A stretch of DNA of 64,000 nucleotides from JAMXLO01 sp963719805 (lineage in GTDB: Bacteria; Pseudomonadota; Alphaproteobacteria; Acetobacterales; Acetobacteraceae). Positions 1 through 8,031 of this stretch are shown here, one piece after another; the stretch's first letter is position 1, and each line of letters opens with the position of its first letter. Location: NCBI GenBank assembly GCA_963719805.1, contig CAVRDF010000002.1, forward strand, positions 1 to 64,000, read 5' to 3'. The translations under genes and the position numbers were made by a program. Under the pieces are notes generated by a model that saw only the letters and a program-made list of their open reading frames with translations, did not search any database and was not told where the DNA came from.

Positions 1-256
1 TCTGCCTGCACGCTGCAAAACTCCTTGGCTTAATGAGCGACCGAGCAGCCGTTGCCTGGATCCGCAGAGGGTCGCCAATCTCCGAACCGCCAGACCGCCG
101 CCAGTGACGGAGCGGTCGTGGTATCATCGCTGAGCAGGGGTTCTAAGTTCAGCAAACACGAGATTTTGTCTGGCTCCCGGCCCAAAAGAATAGTCGAGGT
201 GGTGAACTAAGACAGGCAGCATCAGCGCGGAACACGCCATTGTCGAGGAGGGCTGC

Positions 257-1033
257 ATGTGGCGCTTTCTGCTTCCAGCAATGGGCTCGATGGCAGCACT
301 GCTGGTATTGTTTGCCGGAGCGTTCGGTGATCTAAAGTCATTGTCTGGCCTGTCCGACTGGGCGACCGCGATTATCGATGGCACACAACCGAGGCATGGT
401 CCTCCGCCGGCTGCGCAAGCGGCTCAGGTGGCACCAGCCCCGCTTCCCGAACAGCAGGCTGCACGCGCTGCCTTGCAGCGACAGATCACTGATCTGCAGC
501 GACAAGCCGCCGATCTACGGAACCAGATCGAGCAAAAGTCGCACGATATCGATGCCAGACGTGCCGAGGCGGATGTGCTGCACCAAGGGCTGGAGGCGAT
601 GCGCGCGGAAACCGAGACACTGCGCCGGCAGCGCCAAGCCGAAGAGGACGCGCTGTCGCATGCCAAGGCGCAGGACAAACCGATGACCACAGCCACTGCA
701 CCGCGACGACTGCCCGCACCCAGGGCTGCTTCGCCACAACCGGCGCCAGCGGCAGCCGGACCGTCCGCGGCCCAGCAACTGGTAAACGCGCAACGCTCGT
801 TGGCAGCAGGAAGACCCGACGAAGCACGACAGATATTGGCAATGGCCCAGACGCAGATGGTACTGCGGCCGGTGACGCCGGATCATCCGTTGGCTGAAGG
901 CGGCAATCCATCAGCCACCGATATCGGGGCTGCCATTCGCTGGCTCGACATTGGCGCCGAGGGCCAAGCCATGCAGGCGATCAACCGTGCGATCAACCGC
1001 GCCGATGCTGCCGAGGCGGGGCGGGGCGAGTGA
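257..1033 (+). CDS. Membrane-anchored coiled-coil protein of unknown function
   Basis: The 258-residue product is not recognised. It begins with a hydrophobic segment (about residues 4-25) that should act as a signal anchor or single membrane helix. A long charged heptad-like region follows (about 65-135, rich in Q, R, E and A), which is probably a coiled coil, then a Pro/Ala linker (about 140-170). The C-terminal helical part (about 172-258) contains a repeat-like stretch ARQILAMAQTQM. The start has a good ribosome site (GAGGAGGG just upstream). The 256 bases before it hold no gene I can support. The likely topology is inner-membrane anchor with a periplasmic coiled coil. Codon use fits the rest of the window, so the gene looks real. 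Confidence 0.7.
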   Translation: MWRFLLPAMGSMAALLVLFAGAFGDLKSLSGLSDWATAIIDGTQPRHGPPPAAQAAQVAPAPLPEQQAARAALQRQITDLQRQAADLRNQIEQKSHDIDARRAEADVLHQGLEAMRAETETLRRQRQAEEDALSHAKAQDKPMTTATAPRRLPAPRAASPQPAPAAAGPSAAQQLVNAQRSLAAGRPDEARQILAMAQTQMVLRPVTPDHPLAEGGNPSATDIGAAIRWLDIGAEGQAMQAINRAINRADAAEAGRGE

Positions 1034-1207
1034 GCTAGAGGCTATAGACTGCCTTTGACGGGATTCTCTCTGATTGCCGATTCAGCGAGAGCAACGAGGA
1101 TACCGTCATCCTGCGAATGCCGCCACTGCGCCACGGCTGCCATCGATGGCGACCGGTCCGAAAAATTTTCGCGACTCGCAGCACCCTTGTTGCCGGAGCT
1201 GCTGTCG

Positions 1208-1381
1208 ATGATGCGCTTTCAGTGCCCCAATTGCGGCATGGGGGATACCGAAGTCGGCCACCCGACGAACGGGGACGATTTCCATTGTGTCCTCTGCCTT
1301 GAGGAGTTGGGTAGGTTAATCCGCGTGGAACGCTGGGAAGACGATCCTCAGGCGCGCTTCCGCCTCGGTTTTGCTTCTTAA
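1208..1381 (+). CDS. Small zinc-ribbon-like protein
   Basis: This 57-residue product has a CPNC pair near the N terminus and a second CVLC pair about 20 residues later, the spacing of a zinc ribbon. An upstream start at 1055 would add 51 residues rich in Cys and Arg that look non-coding, so the ATG pair at 1208/1211 is preferred. Function is unknown; zinc or nucleic-acid binding is inferred. Its TAA stop overlaps the stop of the converging ku fragment. Confidence 0.5.
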   Translation: MMRFQCPNCGMGDTEVGHPTNGDDFHCVLCLEELGRLIRVERWEDDPQARFRLGFAS

Positions 1382-2269
1382 GCTTCGGCAGACGTAGCCG
1401 CCTTTCCACCCTTGATGGGGAGCTTAAGCCCGGTCTGACGCGGGTCCGGAACTGCTTTCTTGCGCTTCGACTGTTCAGCTTCCTTACCAGGCGCCTGCCC
1501 CAGGCTCTTCTTGAGCGCGGTCATCAGGTCAATTACATTGCTCGGCTCTGGCGCGGCGTCGGCCGATAGATCCACGCCTTCGCCTTTTAGCTTCGCGTCG
1601 ATCATCCCGCGCAGCCTAGTCTCATACCGGTCTTCCAAGTCTGACGAGTCATATTTGCCAGACTGGCGTTCGATCAGCTGCGTTGCGAGTTGCACCATCT
1701 CCGGATCTACCTTGATGGCGTTCAACCCATCGAACAGTTCAGTCGAAGAATTTAGGTCGCGATTCTTCGTAAGGGTGTGCGCCATCAGACCTTCGCCCGT
1801 GGGCCGAAGCGAAACCGTTCGCTCGCGCTGAGAGATGACGGCCCGTGCGAGTGCTGTCTTGCCCGTTTTGGCTATCGCCTCGCGAAGCACCGCATACACG
1901 TCGCGGCCAGCATCACCATCGGGTGCCAGGTAGTAGGCAGCACATAGTAGACCGGGTCGATTGAGTCGGCATCGACGAACTTCTCGACCGCCATCACCGC
2001 CGAACTTTCGACTTTGACGCTGTCGAAGTCTGCGTCGTCGAGGAGAACGTATTCGTTCTTGCGAAACTCATAACCTTTGACCAGGTCGCGCCGCTCCAGT
2101 TCTTTCCCGGTCTCGCCATCCTGCGTGACCATTCGGATCCTATTGCCGGTCTCCGGATTGATCAGATTGAACCGAATACCGGCCCGGTCATGCCGGGCGT
2201 TGAACAGCGCTACGGGGCAGGACACGAGCGCGAGCCGCAGATATGGCCCCGCCAGATCGGTCTAGCCAT
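1378..2269 (-). pseudogene. ku: Ku-type NHEJ protein, broken by two frameshifts
   Basis: Bacterial Ku binds DNA ends as a homodimer and recruits LigD for non-homologous end joining. Read across frames, the gene starts at the ATG at 2269 (MARPIWRGHI), shifts near 2240, and continues with LVSCPVALFNA and a good Ku core (NPETGNRIR, LVKGYEF). It shifts again near 1922-1949 into YYLAPDGDAGRDVYAVLREA and a normal C-terminal half (RDLNSSTELFDGLNAIKV) ending in a Lys-rich tail. The summed length of about 295 residues matches the family. The second shift coincides with an imperfect 14-bp tandem duplication. No ligD is present in the window. The start overlaps the stop of the upstream small gene (TGATG), so the two were an operon. 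Confidence 0.9.
1922..1949 (-). repeat. Imperfect 14-bp tandem repeat inside ku
   Basis: Two adjacent 14-mers on the plus strand, GGTGCCAGGTAGTA and GGCAGCACATAGTA, agree at 9 of 14 positions. Removing one copy restores the expected Ku reading frame (DPVYYLAPDGD), so an old slippage duplication that later diverged could explain the frameshift. Confidence 0.5.
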
Positions 2270-2532
2270 CAGGCGGCCCTCAGAGGGCGCCAGGTCTGCC
2301 TCTCGCGTTCGGCCTCACCAGCTTCCTCGGCGTCGGCCTTGTCGTCCGCATCAGCATTCTCAAGTGCCGCGAGTTGATCCGTCAGCATGTCTTCCAGCTC
2401 GGTCAGCGCGTCCTGCTTGCGCGGCCTAGCTCCCGACTGGGTTACGCGCGCGTAGTGCCGCGCTAATCTCAGCAGTTGGACCACGCGTTCATCCAAATTG
2501 CCGGCTAAGGCGACGCTGTCTTCCATTCCCAT
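2269..2532 (-). CDS. Small acidic helical protein upstream of ku
   Basis: The 87-residue product is unrecognised. It starts MGMEDSVALAGNLDERVVQLL, has a helical middle with RLARHYARV, and an acidic Ala/Glu/Asp-rich C-terminal third. An upstream in-frame start at 2667 is possible but adds a basic, low-quality segment. Its TGA stop overlaps the ATG of ku, implying translational coupling and perhaps a role alongside Ku, which is inference. No strong Shine-Dalgarno site is visible before 2532. Confidence 0.5.
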   Translation of the reverse strand: MGMEDSVALAGNLDERVVQLLRLARHYARVTQSGARPRKQDALTELEDMLTDQLAALENADADDKADAEEAGEAERERQTWRPLRAA

Positions 2533-2734
2533 AAGACGGAGGATTCGGTGACGATCCGAGGACAAAGGGCTGAAAGGAAACAATGTTTCCGGTTCGCTCC
2601 GCCTCGGTCGTAAAGCTGTCGGGTAATCCCTTAAGATCGCCGGCGGACTCCGCGAATCGCCAGTCACCTCACGTTTTGACGAGGAGACCGGTGTTCTGGA
2701 CCTGTTCGCCCGCGCACTATGCCGATGATTTGCG

Positions 2735-2759
2735 CGAACCCGGCCGAATGATGGCCGTT
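2735..2759 (+). promoter_or_regulatory. Weak EcfG-like promoter match (CGAAC-N16-CGTT)
   Basis: CGAAC at 2735-2739 and CGTT at 2756-2759 are separated by 16 bases and lie 27 bases before the DUF3606 start. The EcfG consensus in alphaproteobacteria is GGAAC-N16/17-CGTT, so there is one mismatch in the -35 element. Confidence 0.3.
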
Positions 2760-2786
2760 CATGCGCGACCGTAGGAGTTCCTCGCC

Positions 2787-2973
2787 ATGGCAGACGACCT
2801 ACAGGATCGAGGCGCGCGCGATCGCAGCCGCGTCAATGTGCATGAAGATCATGAGGTCCGGGTCCTGGACACAGAAGTGGGATGTCAGCAAGGAGCAGCT
2901 GGTCCAGGCGGTTCAGAAAGCGGGTGTATCAGCCGAAGCTGTCGCCAGAGAGTTGGGGAAGCCTCACTCATGA
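2787..2973 (+). pseudogene. DUF3606 small protein, single-base frameshift
   Basis: The first frame reads MADDLQDRGARDRSRVNVHEDHEVR, the usual DUF3606 opening. The conserved second half (WTQKWDVSKEQLVQAVQKAG, then VSAEAVARELGK) is in another frame. One extra G in the GGG at about 2860-2862 accounts for the shift. Intact members are about 60 residues, occur widely in soil alphaproteobacteria, often near stress genes, and have no known biochemical role. A good ribosome site (TAGGAG) precedes the ATG. The stop overlaps the next ATG. Confidence 0.75.
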
Positions 2974-3107
2974 GCGAATCCAGCCCGGCCACCCGCAGAG
3001 CCCCCGACGATGCCGTCGAGCCGCTCGTCCAGTATGTGCAGAAGCATCCTGTCTGCACCGCATTGGTAGCCCTCGCCATCGGATACGTGCTTGGAAAGAT
3101 TTACTGA
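2970..3107 (+). CDS. 45-residue single-span membrane protein
   Basis: MSESSPATRRAP opens a short polar segment, followed by VQYVQKHPVCTALVALAIGYVLGKIY, that is a short amphipathic stretch and one membrane helix ending in a Gly-x-x-x-Gly-like face. This resembles the C-terminal membrane hairpin of DUF883/YqjD proteins that tether ribosomes or membranes, but it is too short to assign. The ATG overlaps the DUF3606 stop (ATGA), so it is translationally coupled. The DUF4142 gene starts seven bases downstream. Confidence 0.6.
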   Translation: MSESSPATRRAPDDAVEPLVQYVQKHPVCTALVALAIGYVLGKIY

Positions 3108-3113
3108 AAGAGC

Positions 3114-3617
3114 ATGAACATGCGAAAGCTTGCGTACTCGGTCGCCGTTGTCAGTCTGCTGAGTGCTGCTCCAGCAATGGCTGCATTATCAGCAGCTGAC
3201 AAAACCTTCGCCACCGAGGCGGCCCACGGTGGCTTGGCCGAAGTGCAGCTGGGCCAACTTGCTGAGCAGAAGGCTACGTCGCCGCAGATCAAGGAATTCG
3301 CGAAGCGCATGGTCACGGATCATACGCAGGCCAATGAAGAGCTCATGCAGCTCGGCAAGACGGAGAATCTGAGCCTACCGAGCCAGCTCGACGCGAAGCA
3401 CAAGACTGAGATGGACCGGCTTAGTGCGATGAGCGGGAATGCTTTCGACGCCGCGTATATGCAGCATATGGTGCAGGATCATAAGCAAACCGTGTCGGAA
3501 TTTCAGAAGCAGGCGCAGAGTGGCAGAGACCCCGCTCTAAAATCATTCGCCCAAAAATATTTGCCGATCATTCAGCAGCACTTGCAGATGGCGGAGACAA
3601 GTGCCGTGAAGGGTTAA
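3114..3617 (+). CDS. DUF4142 periplasmic protein
   Basis: The 167-residue protein has a clear signal peptide (to about residue 23, APAMA) and a DUF4142 four-helix domain. Family features are FATEAAHGGLAEVQLGQLA, the segment KEFAKRMVTDHTQANEEL, and the C-terminal AQKYLPIIQQHLQMAE. DUF4142 folds like ferritin; members are secreted, common in acid and soil bacteria, and linked to stress, with no defined activity. The gene follows the DUF3606/membrane-peptide pair in the same direction and probably shares their transcript. Confidence 0.9.
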   Translation: MNMRKLAYSVAVVSLLSAAPAMAALSAADKTFATEAAHGGLAEVQLGQLAEQKATSPQIKEFAKRMVTDHTQANEELMQLGKTENLSLPSQLDAKHKTEMDRLSAMSGNAFDAAYMQHMVQDHKQTVSEFQKQAQSGRDPALKSFAQKYLPIIQQHLQMAETSAVKG

Positions 3618-3846
3618 AGCCCGTTACCCCCAGAGCAGAGGGTGAGCACGAGCAGAGGAGTCCACATCGGTTTGGTTTCTAAGCAATGTTGAGGATGGAG
3701 TGGACAAAGGACTTCGGCCATAGCAGTCACATCGGAGCCGGCGACAGACATCATCCGGCGTCAATCACTCCTCGTAGCCCCGATAGCTGTTCCCGAGAAG
3801 CACGGGGCGCCGTAATCGCGTCAGGTGATCATTCCGACCAAATCGA

Positions 3847-4797
3847 ATGTCTCTATCAGATAAAGTCAAGACGGCGCTGGATGAAACGCGGACTCTCATC
3901 CTCGGCTCTCAGATCCTCCTCGGCTTCCAATGTCATGGCCCGTTCCGCGAGGGCTTCGACGAGCTGTCAGTAACCAGCCGTAATATGAGTGCCGCTGCGC
4001 TGGCGTTAATGCTGCTCGCAATCTGTCTACTGGTCGCGCCGTCGGCGTTCCACCGCATTTCCGAGCACGGTCGAAGCACCGGTCGCATGCACAGCGTAAC
4101 AGGCTATCTTGCAGCCGCTGCGCTCATGCCCTTGGCTATCGCTCTCGGCCTCGATCTTACACTGGCGCTGGAGCGCGCCTGGCGCAGTCACCCCGCCGGG
4201 ATGGCAGCAGGCATCCTCTTCGCCGTCATGGCGAGCGCCGGATGGTACGGCGTAGGATTTCTCATGCGAAGGACGCGGGGAGCCGCAGAACGTAGCAAAG
4301 CCGCGGCGGATCGGCGCCGGCGTGAAGGGGCGCCGCTGCACGCGCGCATTGAGCAAATGCTCACCGAAGGACGGGTGATACTGCCCGGCGCGCAAGCGCT
4401 GCTGGGCTTCCAGTTAGTGATCGTGCTGAGCGACAGTTTCAAAGAGCTGCCGGAGAGTTCGCAGCTCATCCATGGTCTGGCTTTGTTGGCGATTGCATTG
4501 ACGGTCGTGCTCCTCATTACGCCGGCTGCGCTGCATCGCATCGTCTGGGCCGGCGAAGAAAGTGAGGAGTTCCTGAGCATCGGCAGCCGCATTACCATTG
4601 GGGCCCTTCTGCCTCTGGCTTGTGGGATGGCGGCTGACGCGTTTGTCGTGTGGGCACGGATCACAGGGGCGGTAATGGGTGCGGCTATCGCCGCTGTTTT
4701 GGTGCTGCTTGTGCTTCTTGGCTTTTGGTACGCTTGGCCAGTTCTCGACCGCCTCAGACAGCGACGCGACCCAGCGAACAGAAGAGACCCAGCATAG
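3847..4797 (+). CDS. Membrane protein with two tandem DUF6328 domains
   Basis: The 316-residue protein has two copies of a roughly 140-residue module. Copy one starts DKVKTALDETRTLILGSQ and copy two starts HARIEQMLTEGRVILPGAQ. Each continues LLGFQ, a polar loop, then hydrophobic helices ending APSAFHRI or TPAALHRI. Single-domain DUF6328 proteins are about 150 residues with three or four membrane spans, so this is an internal duplication with about seven or eight spans. Copy one has a short insertion, CHGPFREGFDELS. A fossil of another DUF6328 gene lies at 13581-13664. The 229 bases upstream contain no supported gene. Function unknown. Confidence 0.8.
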   Translation: MSLSDKVKTALDETRTLILGSQILLGFQCHGPFREGFDELSVTSRNMSAAALALMLLAICLLVAPSAFHRISEHGRSTGRMHSVTGYLAAAALMPLAIALGLDLTLALERAWRSHPAGMAAGILFAVMASAGWYGVGFLMRRTRGAAERSKAAADRRRREGAPLHARIEQMLTEGRVILPGAQALLGFQLVIVLSDSFKELPESSQLIHGLALLAIALTVVLLITPAALHRIVWAGEESEEFLSIGSRITIGALLPLACGMAADAFVVWARITGAVMGAAIAAVLVLLVLLGFWYAWPVLDRLRQRRDPANRRDPA

Positions 4798-4869
4798 CCG
4801 GACGGCCTCAAGCGGATCGGCCTTCTCCGCACCCCGTTGCTGATAGAGTCGTGCCGACAGGCTTGTGAT

Positions 4870-4893
4870 GGAACTCTGCCGAAACCTGCCGTT
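4870..4893 (+). promoter_or_regulatory. EcfG-like promoter match (GGAAC-N15-CGTT)
   Basis: GGAAC at 4870-4874 and CGTT at 4890-4893 lie 83 bases before the ATG of the YciE-like gene. The core elements are perfect, but the spacer is one base short of the usual 16-17. This fits general-stress control of a YciE-type gene. Confidence 0.4.
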
Positions 4894-4975
4894 CCTTTGT
4901 CGGTTTGTGGGGGCGCCGTCGATCCGGACAATAAGGGGAGCCTCGCCTGATCGGCGCACATACAGGAGAACATGC

Positions 4976-5530
4976 ATGAAATCGGAAGTCCGTGAGCTGC
5001 TCACCGAAGAACTAAAGGATGCCTACAGCGCCGAAAAGCAGGCGCTGCGGTGCATGCAGAAGGCTTTGCGCAAGGCGAGTGCCGAAGAACTGCGGAAAGG
5101 CATTCAGCAGCATATCGAGCAGACGCAGGTGCAGATCGAGCGCGTCGAGCAAGCGATGGAGAAGATGAGCGTACGGCCGGGCCGCAAGGTCTGCGAAGCC
5201 ATGCGCGGCCTGGTCGAAGAGGCCCAGCACGAAATCGAGGAGCATGAGGCGAAGGGGCCGATCCTGGACCTGGTCATCGTTGCCGGCATGCAGCGCATCG
5301 AACATTACGAAATCGCCGCTTACGGTACGAACGTGGCGCTTGCCGTAGCATTGGGTGAGAAGGAAGTTGCCGGTCTGCTTGCCGAGACCCTAGAGGAGGA
5401 AAAGCAAACCGACATCAAGCTGACCGAAGTGACACAAAAGGCGATCATGCCCGAAGCCCTGGCGGACGACGAAGAGGCAGATGGCGAAGGTAAGGGCGGC
5501 CGGGCGGGCGGCCGGCGAAAGGCCGCCTAG
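4976..5530 (+). CDS. YciE/YciF-type ferritin-like protein (DUF892)
   Basis: The 184-residue protein opens MKSEVRELLTEELKDAYSAEKQ, the typical start of DUF892. This ferritin-like four-helix fold carries Glu/His metal-site residues: E11, E19 and the later IEHYEIAAYGT and LAETLEEEKQTD segments. Family members are cytosolic, induced by osmotic, desiccation and other stress, and probably bind a di-iron centre. A basic Gly/Arg/Lys tail (about 170-184) follows the fold and may contact DNA or membrane. The ATG at 4976 is chosen for the ribosome site CAGGAGAA. The stop is TAG. A strong hairpin terminator follows. Confidence 0.9.
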   Translation: MKSEVRELLTEELKDAYSAEKQALRCMQKALRKASAEELRKGIQQHIEQTQVQIERVEQAMEKMSVRPGRKVCEAMRGLVEEAQHEIEEHEAKGPILDLVIVAGMQRIEHYEIAAYGTNVALAVALGEKEVAGLLAETLEEEKQTDIKLTEVTQKAIMPEALADDEEADGEGKGGRAGGRRKAA

Positions 5531-5557
5531 TCCTTTCCGAACTGGTCGCGGAAATGG

Positions 5558-5584
5558 GGCCCGGAGAGTTTCGCTCTCCGGGCC
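5558..5584. terminator. Bidirectional terminator hairpin
   Basis: A perfect 11-bp stem, GGCCCGGAGAG / CTCTCCGGGCC, with loop TTTCG lies between two converging genes. It abuts the stop codon of the minus-strand gene (5585-5587). Only short T-runs flank it. Confidence 0.75.
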
Positions 5585-6007
5585 TTATCGTCTGAAAAAG
5601 GAAAGCCACGAACGCCGGCGTCCGCCGCGGCGGTTGAAGCCCAGCAGCGTTGTTGCGGTCGGCACAGCAGCGGTAAAAAGCAATGACCCGCGGGCGGCGT
5701 CGAGCGCTTGCTGACGCACGCGCAGAGCTTCTTGTTCGGCATGTCCCGGCGATGAGCGTGCTGCCAGAAAGCCACAGATAGCAGCAATCACCAGATTGAT
5801 GCCGAGCAGAATGAGCGTTGTAGGAATTGGCTCAATGCGCAGCCGCAATCCCTGCCAGCCAGCAACCTCCGCGAGCGCCAGTACGGCAAGCGCAAAGACG
5901 AGGGCGATTGCGCCGAAGGCCGCGCGCCGCCCCTGACGCGCAAGCAGCGCCCGCAGCCGCAGGATTTCCGCATCAAAGGCGAGCTTGAGAAGGTTAATGC
6001 TTCGCAC
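5585..6007 (-). CDS. Two-span membrane protein, holin-like (DUF1469-type)
   Basis: Starting at the GTG at 6007, preceded by GGGGAC, the product is about 140 residues. It has an N-terminal amphipathic helix, two membrane helices (GAIALVFALAVLALAEVAG and TTLILLGINLVIAAICGFL), and a basic C-terminal tail ending RRRSWLSFFRR. Such proteins (phage-holin-like/DUF1469) commonly sit beside YihY and small DUF3618/DUF883 genes; the name does not imply phage origin. An alternative ATG at 6052 overlaps the previous gene more deeply. It is the last gene of the 7265-5585 operon. Confidence 0.6.
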   Translation of the reverse strand: MRSINLLKLAFDAEILRLRALLARQGRRAAFGAIALVFALAVLALAEVAGWQGLRLRIEPIPTTLILLGINLVIAAICGFLAARSSPGHAEQEALRVRQQALDAARGSLLFTAAVPTATTLLGFNRRGGRRRSWLSFFRR

Positions 6008-6224
6008 GGTGCGGTCCCCAACGGCCCACGGCAAATCCAATCTGGAATGCAATCAGAAGGCTGATGAGCGGCCGCTCCTCGCCCATTTCGCGCACCCAAT
6101 CGGCGAACTCGCGGCTTCTTGCCAGCATAGTATCCGTCGCCCGATTGGAGAGATCGGCGATCGGAGCAGCACCTTGCCAGGTGAGCCGCCGCTTCAGGCG
6201 ATCGATTTCTGTGTTTTCGATCAT
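5994..6224 (-). CDS. Small DUF883/DUF3618-like membrane-associated protein
   Basis: This 76-residue protein has an N-terminal charged helical part (MIENTEIDRLKRRLTWQG). A single hydrophobic segment, PLISLLIAFQIGFAVGRWG, lies near the C terminus, the layout of YqjD-like tail-anchored proteins. It lies nine bases after the YihY gene and overlaps the next gene by 14 bases, so all three are one operon. Function unknown; membrane tethering or envelope stress is inferred. Confidence 0.6.
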   Translation of the reverse strand: MIENTEIDRLKRRLTWQGAAPIADLSNRATDTMLARSREFADWVREMGEERPLISLLIAFQIGFAVGRWGPHRAKH

Positions 6225-6233
6225 GGCTTTTTC

Positions 6234-7265
6234 CTAATCGGTGCTTTCACCGAGCGTGTCGGCGGCATGCGCATCCCGACGGCCCATCGCCCGCGGCGCA
6301 CCTTCGGTCGAATCCTTGAGCGTCTGTCGCTCGGACTGAGCGTTGATCACCGCGCCCAGTAAGACCATGAGCGCTGAGAGATAGAGCCAAGTGAGCAGGA
6401 CGACCACTCCGCCCAGCGAGCCGTAGGTCTTGTCGTAGCTGTTGAAGTTCGCGACATACACGGTGAAACCGACGGAGCCGATGATCCACAGGACAGTTGC
6501 GGCGATCGCGCCGGGCGAGACCCAACGCCATTGCGGCTTGTCCCGGTCGGGACCGAAGCGATAGAGAACGGCGAGGCCGCCCATAACAAGGATGATGAGC
6601 AGCGGCCACTGCACGAGCAGCAGCAGCCATTTGGTCGCGGAGCCGATCGCCAATAGCTGAGCGGCGACGGGCAAAACCGCGATGAGCGCGATCGCAATAA
6701 CGCCGCCGGCCACAAGCCCGAGGGTGAGACCGAGCGCGATGAGGTTGAATTTTACGAAGCTGCGCCGCTCCTTCTCTTCGTAGGCGACGTTGATCGCGGT
6801 GATCAGACCGCTCATGCCGCGCGAAGCGCTCCAAATCGCCAGCAGCAAAGCGACGATCGCGGCAAAGCCGAGTGCCCCGCCGGAGCTTTCGACCAGGCTG
6901 TGCAGCTCTTGGCTTAAAAGCTCCTGCGTTTGCGCCGGCAGCACGCCCGACAGCGCCGCCACCTGCTTCTCAATCTGAGCAGTATCGAAGGCAAGTCCAT
7001 ACAACGAGACGAGGGCGGCCAAGCCGGGGAACAGGGCGAGCAGCACTGCATAGGTGACGCCGCCGGCGATAAGGAAGAGATTTTGATCCGAGACTTCCGC
7101 CCATGTGCGCCACGCAATGTCCTTCCAGCCGCGGGGCGGAATGTCGGCGGGATGCTCAGCGTCACGCCCGCGCGCCGGATCTCTCGCGTGCCTCGGCCTC
7201 GCACGTCGGTCAAGTTGGTAGGCAAGATCCTGCTTGAGCGCTTCCAGGCGCGCATCGATGCTCAT
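6234..7265 (-). CDS. YihY/UPF0761 family inner-membrane protein
   Basis: The 343-residue protein has a polar N-terminal tail (to about 60) and six predicted membrane segments. Family features are WKDIAWRTWAEVSDQNLFLI, AGGVTYAVLLALFPGLAAL, the loop YGSLGGVVVLLTWLYLSA and the terminal GAVINAQSE. YihY proteins (once called RNase BN or BrkB) are integral membrane proteins of unclear function; the nuclease label is a known mis-annotation. The ATG at 7265 is chosen because residues upstream look non-coding and a GGAAGGGAG site lies about 12 bases before it. First gene of the three-gene membrane operon. Confidence 0.9.
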   Translation of the reverse strand: MSIDARLEALKQDLAYQLDRRARPRHARDPARGRDAEHPADIPPRGWKDIAWRTWAEVSDQNLFLIAGGVTYAVLLALFPGLAALVSLYGLAFDTAQIEKQVAALSGVLPAQTQELLSQELHSLVESSGGALGFAAIVALLLAIWSASRGMSGLITAINVAYEEKERRSFVKFNLIALGLTLGLVAGGVIAIALIAVLPVAAQLLAIGSATKWLLLLVQWPLLIILVMGGLAVLYRFGPDRDKPQWRWVSPGAIAATVLWIIGSVGFTVYVANFNSYDKTYGSLGGVVVLLTWLYLSALMVLLGAVINAQSERQTLKDSTEGAPRAMGRRDAHAADTLGESTD

Positions 7266-7528
7266 CGGCTGCGGTACTCCCTTCCATGAGCCGCAGGCTA
7301 TTCCGCCCGGCGCCTGCGTCCGCTTAAGGCGCAAGAGAGCCCAAGGTTCTGACAACTATGCGAAACGCCCAACAAAAGCTGGTGTGTGCAGCACCCGAGC
7401 CCCGCCCAGAGAGCGATGGGCGTGTAGCCTCACGACCCTGCCGTGGCGACACCGCGTTTTCGGCTACTCCTGCACCGTTCACGCCAGGGGAAAGAGCAGC
7501 GCGACGGTAGATCGGAGCGTCGAGCGTG

Positions 7529-7984
7529 CTACGAGGACCGGCCGTGAAGCAAATAGCCGAGGAGGCCACCGACTGCTGCGGCAATCAGAAGTCCTGACAT
7601 CGGATTCTCGCGCACAGAATGAGAAACATACTCGCCGGCGTCTGCCGCTGCCCTGGAGGCATCGGGGGCTACAGATCGTACGCGGTCCCCCATCTCATAC
7701 CCGCGATCTCGCCATTCTCGTGCCTGATCCCGCCAATCACCGCGATGGCGACCGCCACCACTGACAGAAGCACCAATCAGCCCTCCAACAAAAGCAAGAA
7801 CCGCCATCCCCACTATCAGAGGGTGCTCAGTTGCCGTCTCGCCGACGTATCGCGCAGCCTTGACACCAGCATCATAGGTCCCGGGCGCCGCGGCTCGCAC
7901 CTGCTCTGCCGCCGAGCCTACAGCTTCCTTTGCGGCGCCATAAATGCTCTCACCGCTTCCAGCATTCGACGTCCTATCACTCAT
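7529..7984 (-). CDS. DUF883/YqjD-like protein with two hydrophobic segments
   Basis: This 151-residue protein is Ala/Gly/Ser-rich. An N-terminal amphipathic part (SIYGAAKEAVGSAAEQVRAA) leads to a first hydrophobic helix (HPLIVGMAVLAFVGGLIGA). A basic Arg/Trp/Asp linker precedes a second DUF883-like tail (VRENPMSGLLIAAAVGGLLGYLLHG). The ENP..GLLIAAAVGGLLGY motif is the classic C-terminal element of YqjD/ElaB proteins, which anchor to the inner membrane and in E. coli associate with stationary-phase ribosomes. A perfect EcfG-type promoter lies 48 bases upstream. Confidence 0.75.
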   Translation of the reverse strand: MSDRTSNAGSGESIYGAAKEAVGSAAEQVRAAAPGTYDAGVKAARYVGETATEHPLIVGMAVLAFVGGLIGASVSGGGRHRGDWRDQAREWRDRGYEMGDRVRSVAPDASRAAADAGEYVSHSVRENPMSGLLIAAAVGGLLGYLLHGRSS

Positions 7985-8031
7985 GTCTCAGTCTCCGCCT
8001 GGGTAAGTCGTGTGCCGTGGTTGAGCGGGAC

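Noticed and set aside
3686..3973. Plus-strand open frame of 95 residues before the DUF6328 gene
   Set aside because: Ser/Arg-rich, no ribosome site, and overlaps the true DUF6328 start.
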